Source: Candidatus Thalassarchaeum betae
GTDB lineage: Archaea > Thermoplasmatota > Poseidoniia > Poseidoniales > Thalassarchaeaceae
Direction of reading: 5' to 3'
Assembly: GCA_022448665.1 (NCBI GenBank)
Contig: JAKUUO010000025.1
Coordinates: 1 to 17,182, forward strand
DNA: 17,182 nt
Under the pieces are notes generated by a model that searched no databases, had not been told where the DNA came from, and was given only the letters and a program-made list of their open reading frames with translations. The translations under genes were made by a program, and so were the position numbers. Shown here piece by piece: positions 13,585 through 17,182 of this stretch. How positions within the stretch are numbered: position 1 is the first letter of the stretch; the number at the start of each line of letters is the position of its first letter.

Positions 13585-14316
13585 ATGGTCGTGGAGCAGC
13601 TGATTCGTGCTGCGGCGGGCCTGCGTGACGATGTCAGACATCTCTCCAGCAGACTCGTGTCCGAGGGCAGCGTAGATGTCTGCTACAACCCACTGGACTA
13701 CGCATGGGATGCGCACGTGGCGTTCCTCCGGCGGATGGGCGGCAGTGGTGCGCGGACGGTCATCCTCGGGATGAATCCCGGCCCGCATGGCATGGGTCAG
13801 ATGGGCATTCCCTTCGCTGCGACCTCGGTGGTCCGAGACCTGCTTGGCATCACCGGGATTGTCGTCGGACAGCCCGAGACACCCAACCCTAGGCGCCCGG
13901 TCATCGGCCTGGAGTATCCCAGAGAGGAGGTCTCAGGCACTCGACTGTGGGGCCTGTTGGCCGAGCACTATGGCGACGCCGACGCCATCGCCAGCAAGGT
14001 CTTCCTCGTCAACCACTGCCCCCTCATGCTGTTCTCCGGCCCACGCGCCACCAACATCACCCCCGACAAGGTGGGCGGGCCGACCGCGCGAGCTCTGTTG
14101 GAGCGCTGTGACGAGCACCTGCGTGAGGTGATGGCTGCCCTCGACGCCGAGCGGGTGATCGGGGTCGGTAAGTTCGCCGAGTCGCGCGCAAGGTCGGCTC
14201 TGGCCGATCACACAGTCGAGGTTGTAGGCTGCTGGCACCCATCCCCAGCCTCCCCGCTGGCCAACCGCAACGGCGGCGCGGACTGGCGCGCCAATGTCAG
14301 AGCAGTGCTGCCCTGA
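13585..14316 (+). CDS. smug1: SMUG1-type uracil-DNA glycosylase
   Basis: A 243-residue protein with the complete SMUG1 signature. It has 'VCYNPLDYAWDAHVAFLRR', 'VILGMNPGPHGMGQMGIPF' with the catalytic-position Asn64, 'VVRDLLGI', and 'RPVIGLEYPREEVSGTRLWGL'. 'LVNHCPLMLF', 'TNITPDKV' and 'CWHPSPASPLANR' with His218 complete it. SMUG1 enzymes excise uracil and oxidised pyrimidines such as 5-hydroxymethyluracil from DNA, leaving an abasic site. The GMNP motif (rather than GQDP) and the HPSP loop set it apart from UDG families 1, 4 and 5. Length fits bacterial and animal members. ATG 13585 lies 4 bases after the YbaK-like stop. SMUG1 is best known from animals and some bacteria, so an archaeal copy suggests transfer or a patchy old distribution; its base composition matches its neighbours, so any transfer is not recent. 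Confidence 0.94.
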   Translation: MVVEQLIRAAAGLRDDVRHLSSRLVSEGSVDVCYNPLDYAWDAHVAFLRRMGGSGARTVILGMNPGPHGMGQMGIPFAATSVVRDLLGITGIVVGQPETPNPRRPVIGLEYPREEVSGTRLWGLLAEHYGDADAIASKVFLVNHCPLMLFSGPRATNITPDKVGGPTARALLERCDEHLREVMAALDAERVIGVGKFAESRARSALADHTVEVVGCWHPSPASPLANRNGGADWRANVRAVLP

Positions 14317-14382
14317 GGCTTCGGAGAATAACCTCTCTGGGGCTAGTAAAGAGTTAAGTCGCCAAATGTTCTGTCTTGAGCC

Positions 14383-16179
14383 ATGTCAGCGATGACCACG
14401 CCCGAGTACCTGATTTCGAACGCCGAGAAATACGCCAACGAGAACGCGATATCCTGGAAGGGGGCGTCCGGGAACTGGGTCAACATGACCTGGTCCGAGT
14501 TCTGTGGCACTGCTATGGGGGTGTCCAAATCGCTGCTCGCCCTAGACTTCCAGATTGACGACAAGCTGAGCATCTACTCGTACAACCGCATGGAGTGGTA
14601 CGCAGCCTACGCCGCTGCCAACATGTGCAACGGAGCCGCAGTAGGCGTCTACCACACTTGCTCCCCCGAAGAAGTGGACTGGGTCGTAGGCAACTCCGAC
14701 TCCAAGGTGGTCTTCGTGGGGCACAACCCAATGGACGGCGGTGATTCACAGAAGATGTGTAGCAACAGGCTCCTCAGTGTCCTCGATGACCTGCACAAGG
14801 TCGAGGTCGCAGTGGTGTTGGACGGAGTCGAGATGATCGACCACCCCAAGGCGATGTCTTGGTCGGACTTCATGTCCAAGGGGGCCGGGATGCCGGACTC
14901 CGCGGTCACGGACCGCATCGCGAGCATCAAGCCCTCGAACACCGCGGCCCTGATCTACACGTCCGGTACCACTGGGAACCCGAAGGGAGTCGTTCTGACC
15001 CATGACAACTTCGAGTTCGAGATCTGGAGCGTTCAGCAAGTCACTCGCTACAACCAGGGCGACGGTTACGTCTCGTGGCTGCCCTGCGCCCACGTGTTCG
15101 GTCAGCTAGCTGACAACCACATCTGGATCCGCGACGCCATGCACATGCGCGTGGTGGACAACCCGCTGCACTCGATTGACTACTGCCAAGAGGTGCAGCC
15201 GCACCTCTTCATCGGAGTGCCAAGAATATACGAGAAGGTCTACTCGAACCTCATGGCCAAACTCGGCAGCAAGCTCAAGCTGCTCGCGATACCAGTACTT
15301 GGTGGCATCATCAAGAAGAAGGCGAGGGCGGCGATTGGATTCTCCAACACCAAATACGCCATCACCGGCGCAGCGCCGATCAATCCTGACATCCTGACTC
15401 TGTTCCACAAGCTGGGGATCCCGCTCTACGAGGGCTACGGCATGACCGAGACCACTGCGGGAGCCACGCTGAACTACGACGGCAACAACAGGATCGGCAG
15501 CGTCGGCAAGCCGATGGTCGGGACCGAACTGAGGATCGGCGATGCCAACGAGAACGGGGAGGGGGAGATCCAGTTCAACGGCCGGCACGTGATGGCCGGC
15601 TACTACCGGGACCCCGAGGCGACCGCCGAGACGATGACGATGGACGGCTGGCTGAAGTCGGGCGACCTAGGGCGCATCGACAAGGACGGCTACGTCTACA
15701 TCACCGGCCGGCTCAAGGAGATCTACGTCTCCTCTGCTGGCAAGAACATCGCACCTCTGGTAATCGAGGAGACGATGAAGAGCATCCCGGTGGTCTCGCA
15801 GTGCATGCTCATCGGTGACAACCGCAATTTCTGCAGCGCCCTGCTCACACTCGATGTCGGGGCGATCCTGCGCGACGTGCACGGCCTGGACGGAGCGACA
15901 GAGGTGCCGAAGGACCCCGGGGAGCAGCTCGCCAAGCTGGCCGCACTCGGCCACGACCTGTCCGAGTACACAGCTGTTGGAAGCGAGACTCACAAGCAGC
16001 TCGAGGAGGCGGTGGCCGAGCTGAACCAGAAGTTCAGCAGCCCAGAGCAGATCAAGAAGTTCACAGTGCTATCTCGTGACCTAAGCGTAGACGACGGTGA
16101 ACTGACCCCCACCCTGAAGATCCGCAGGAAGCAGATCCGCGAGAACTGGGCCGATGAGATCGAAACGATGTACTCCTGA
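14383..16179 (+). CDS. Long-chain acyl-CoA ligase (AMP-forming)
   Basis: A 598-residue ANL-superfamily enzyme that activates a carboxylic acid, most likely a long-chain fatty acid, as acyl-AMP and then acyl-CoA. Motifs in order are the P-loop YTSGTTGNPKG (192-202), 'SWLPCAHVFGQ' (231-241), 'ITGAAPINPD' (327-336), YGMTET (352-357) and 'SGDLG' with Asp428. The hinge 'GRLKE' (442-446) and the C-terminal LTPTLKIRR with catalytic Lys579 follow. The C-terminal insert and overall length are those of ACSL/FadD15-type long-chain ligases, not acetyl-CoA synthetases. ATG 14383 is used; a second ATG three codons on (14392) is equally possible. The 66 bases upstream (14317-14382) contain an AT-rich patch (TAGTAAAGAGTTAAG) that may hold the promoter. 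A LysE-type exporter follows closely. Substrate chain length is not deducible. Confidence 0.95.
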   Translation: MSAMTTPEYLISNAEKYANENAISWKGASGNWVNMTWSEFCGTAMGVSKSLLALDFQIDDKLSIYSYNRMEWYAAYAAANMCNGAAVGVYHTCSPEEVDWVVGNSDSKVVFVGHNPMDGGDSQKMCSNRLLSVLDDLHKVEVAVVLDGVEMIDHPKAMSWSDFMSKGAGMPDSAVTDRIASIKPSNTAALIYTSGTTGNPKGVVLTHDNFEFEIWSVQQVTRYNQGDGYVSWLPCAHVFGQLADNHIWIRDAMHMRVVDNPLHSIDYCQEVQPHLFIGVPRIYEKVYSNLMAKLGSKLKLLAIPVLGGIIKKKARAAIGFSNTKYAITGAAPINPDILTLFHKLGIPLYEGYGMTETTAGATLNYDGNNRIGSVGKPMVGTELRIGDANENGEGEIQFNGRHVMAGYYRDPEATAETMTMDGWLKSGDLGRIDKDGYVYITGRLKEIYVSSAGKNIAPLVIEETMKSIPVVSQCMLIGDNRNFCSALLTLDVGAILRDVHGLDGATEVPKDPGEQLAKLAALGHDLSEYTAVGSETHKQLEEAVAELNQKFSSPEQIKKFTVLSRDLSVDDGELTPTLKIRRKQIRENWADEIETMYS

Positions 16180-16190
16180 TCTCCACAGAG

Positions 16191-16196
16191 GGTGAT
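16191..16196 (+). promoter_or_regulatory. Shine-Dalgarno fixing the LysE start at TTG 16201
   Basis: GGTGAT matches the anti-Shine-Dalgarno and ends 4 nt before TTG 16201. It contains the GTG (16192) that would be the longest start, so that GTG is better read as part of the ribosome binding site. Confidence 0.6.
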
Positions 16197-16200
16197 TGCT

Positions 16201-16824
16201 TTGACACCCGAGGCATGGGTGGCTCTGGCCACCGTGTTCATACTCGGTGCGATGAGTCCTGGACCCAGCCTTGCGGTGGTTCTCAGGAACACCATGGTCG
16301 GAGGCCGGCGCCAGGGGGTGATGACCGGGATTGGGCACGGCATCGGCTTCGGCATCTACGCCTTCCTCGCTGCCGTTGGGATTGCAACAGCCCTCACCCT
16401 GCACGAGTCGACCGAGACGGTACTGAAATGGGGCGGCATCGCTCTGCTGTTGTGGCTCGGTGTCAAGTTTCTCAAGGCCTCCATGGGAGAGTCGTACGAA
16501 TCGTCCGAAGAGGCTGATCACGGCCTTTCAGGCCGTGCTGGATTCGCCCAGGGGTTCGCGATAGCCCTGCTGAATCCCAAGATACTCGCTTGGATGTTAG
16601 CGCTGTACGCGCCGTTCATCGAAGCCGACATCGGTACTGGGACCCTGCTAGGCATGGGTCTTCTTGGCATGACCATCGACGGCTCCTGGTACATCACGGT
16701 AGCAACTGTGCTGACACGGGGTGACGGGGTCTCGAAGCTTCGCGCCCAAGCGCGCAGGATAGATGCGGCGATGGGGGTTCTGATGTTCGTGTTCGCCGGG
16801 CTGCTGTTCAGTGGCTACCTGTGA
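16201..16824 (+). CDS. LysE/RhtB-family amino acid exporter
   Basis: A 207-residue integral membrane protein of the LysE superfamily, which exports amino acids (lysine, homoserine, threonine, leucine) or related small molecules. The start TTG 16201 gives 'MTPEAWVAL', the usual LysE N-terminus, and has a good Shine-Dalgarno; GTG 16192 would add MIA. Signature pieces are 'MSPGPSLAVVLRNTMVGGRRQGVMTG' near residues 18-43, 'GHGIGFGIYAFLAAVG', the polar central loop 'GESYESSEEADHG' and 'GFAQGFAIALLNPKILAWML'. About six helices are expected and the length is normal. It follows the acyl-CoA ligase after 21 bases on the same strand, so is likely co-transcribed. Its TGA and the stop of the convergent gene sit side by side in TGATCA (16822-16827). 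The substrate is unknown. Confidence 0.9.
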   Translation: MTPEAWVALATVFILGAMSPGPSLAVVLRNTMVGGRRQGVMTGIGHGIGFGIYAFLAAVGIATALTLHESTETVLKWGGIALLLWLGVKFLKASMGESYESSEEADHGLSGRAGFAQGFAIALLNPKILAWMLALYAPFIEADIGTGTLLGMGLLGMTIDGSWYITVATVLTRGDGVSKLRAQARRIDAAMGVLMFVFAGLLFSGYL

Positions 16825-17182
16825 TCAGCGGATCACGAAGGGCAGGTGGAACAGCATCTCCAGAACGATCGAGAGGGCCTTGGCCTCCCTCCCTCCGTTG
16901 GATCCCCCGTTCTCGGGCGGCGATATCCTCTGCAGCTCGCCGGCGTCGAACCAGAACGAGGAGCATGTCGGGCAGCCGTCGAGCTCTATCGGATCCATGT
17001 CGATTCCGTCGAGCCTCTGGAAGACGATCTCGCGCACGCGCATTTGGGAGTAGCACAGCGGGCAGGCGAGGTCGACCTCCGCTCCGTCCTGCTCGAAGGA
17101 CTCGTGCATCTGGTGCAGCTTGTCCTGAGAGATCGCCGACAACGCCGCGTCCGCGCTGAGCAGCAAACCGGAGCATGTATCG
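16825..17182 (-). CDS. zf-TFIIB zinc-finger protein, 5' truncated by window edge
   Basis: The frame is open to the right edge, so the N-terminus is outside the window; a TTG at 17166 is available but the upstream residues look like genuine protein. The clear domain is a zf-TFIIB finger: 'ACPLCYSQM' then, about 28 residues on, 'DGCPTCSSFWFDAGELQRI', giving the four cysteines and the W-x-D-x-GEL ending of this family. The first visible residues, TCSGLLLSADAALSAI, resemble the end of another such finger, so the whole protein may carry two. The C-terminus is a hydrophobic helix (LSIVLEMLFHLPFVIR) after a Gly/Asn-rich linker. The family is common in bacterial and archaeal membrane-associated proteins; function is not known. 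Confidence 0.8.
   Translation of the reverse strand, partial: DTCSGLLLSADAALSAISQDKLHQMHESFEQDGAEVDLACPLCYSQMRVREIVFQRLDGIDMDPIELDGCPTCSSFWFDAGELQRISPPENGGSNGGREAKALSIVLEMLFHLPFVIR

Noticed and set aside
14340..14360. TATA-like patch TAGTAAAGAGTTAAG before the acyl-CoA ligase
   Set aside because: It does not match the archaeal TTTAWATA consensus well enough to call a promoter; it is mentioned only as a possibility in the gene entry.

Overview
The window looks like a piece of an archaeal chromosome. The best fit is a GC-rich marine Thermoplasmatota of the Marine Group II (Poseidoniales) kind. The supports are an archaeal replication factor C small subunit (rfcS), an elongator tRNA-Met with a 77-nt intron bounded by a bulge-helix-bulge at 37/38, several secreted or membrane proteins of unknown type, and very dense packing on both strands. 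The lineage is an inference from gene content; the archaeal domain is well supported. No stretch longer than about 120 bases lacks a gene, and I see no insertion sequence, CRISPR array or phage gene.

Layout. 1-834: 3' part of a secreted protein with an amino-acid-binding (SBP_bac_3-like) lobe. 905-1249: small SnoaL/NTF2-like protein. 1257-1409 (minus): tRNA-Met(CAT) with intron and encoded CCA. 1529-2467: three-helix membrane protein with an outer domain. 2464-6011 (minus): rfcS, panB (pantoate/CoA synthesis) and an APC amino-acid permease carrying a C-terminal EF-hand pair. 6092-7114: lipoprotein of the Ca2+-dependent PI-phospholipase C-like family. 7106-7840 (minus): membrane protein with an N-terminal C-X9-C-X10-C-X2-H zinc motif. 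7884-10333 (minus): a three-gene operon resembling bacterial amnB-amnA-amnD, i.e. the catalytic and non-catalytic subunits of a class III extradiol 2-aminophenol-type ring-cleavage dioxygenase plus a RidA-family 2-aminomuconate-deaminase-like protein. 10416-10844: small membrane protein. 10800-13044 (minus): a Frag1/DRAM-like six-helix protein followed by a PAP2/inositolphosphotransferase-like protein. 13116-14316: YbaK-type aminoacyl-tRNA deacylase and a SMUG1-type uracil-DNA glycosylase, probably co-transcribed. 14383-16824: long-chain acyl-CoA ligase and a LysE/RhtB exporter. 16825-17182 (minus): start-truncated zf-TFIIB protein.

How the genes fit together. The clearest functional unit is the amnBAD-like operon. 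Its overlaps and strong ribosome binding sites point to tight translational coupling, and the metal ligands are present in the beta subunit and mostly lost in the alpha subunit. This suggests an aromatic (aminophenol-like) ring-cleavage step in a marine archaeon, although the dehydrogenase, decarboxylase and hydratase genes of the bacterial pathway are not here. A second, looser theme is membrane lipid chemistry: PI-PLC-like lipoprotein, PAP2/Aur1-like transferase, Frag1/DRAM-like protein and acyl-CoA ligase. Calcium is a third: the EF-hand permease is divergent from the PLC-like lipoprotein, whose family is Ca2+-dependent. The remaining genes are housekeeping functions (replication clamp loading, translation quality control, uracil repair, CoA synthesis). 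Start codons were adjusted where a Shine-Dalgarno match or family N-terminus decided the matter.
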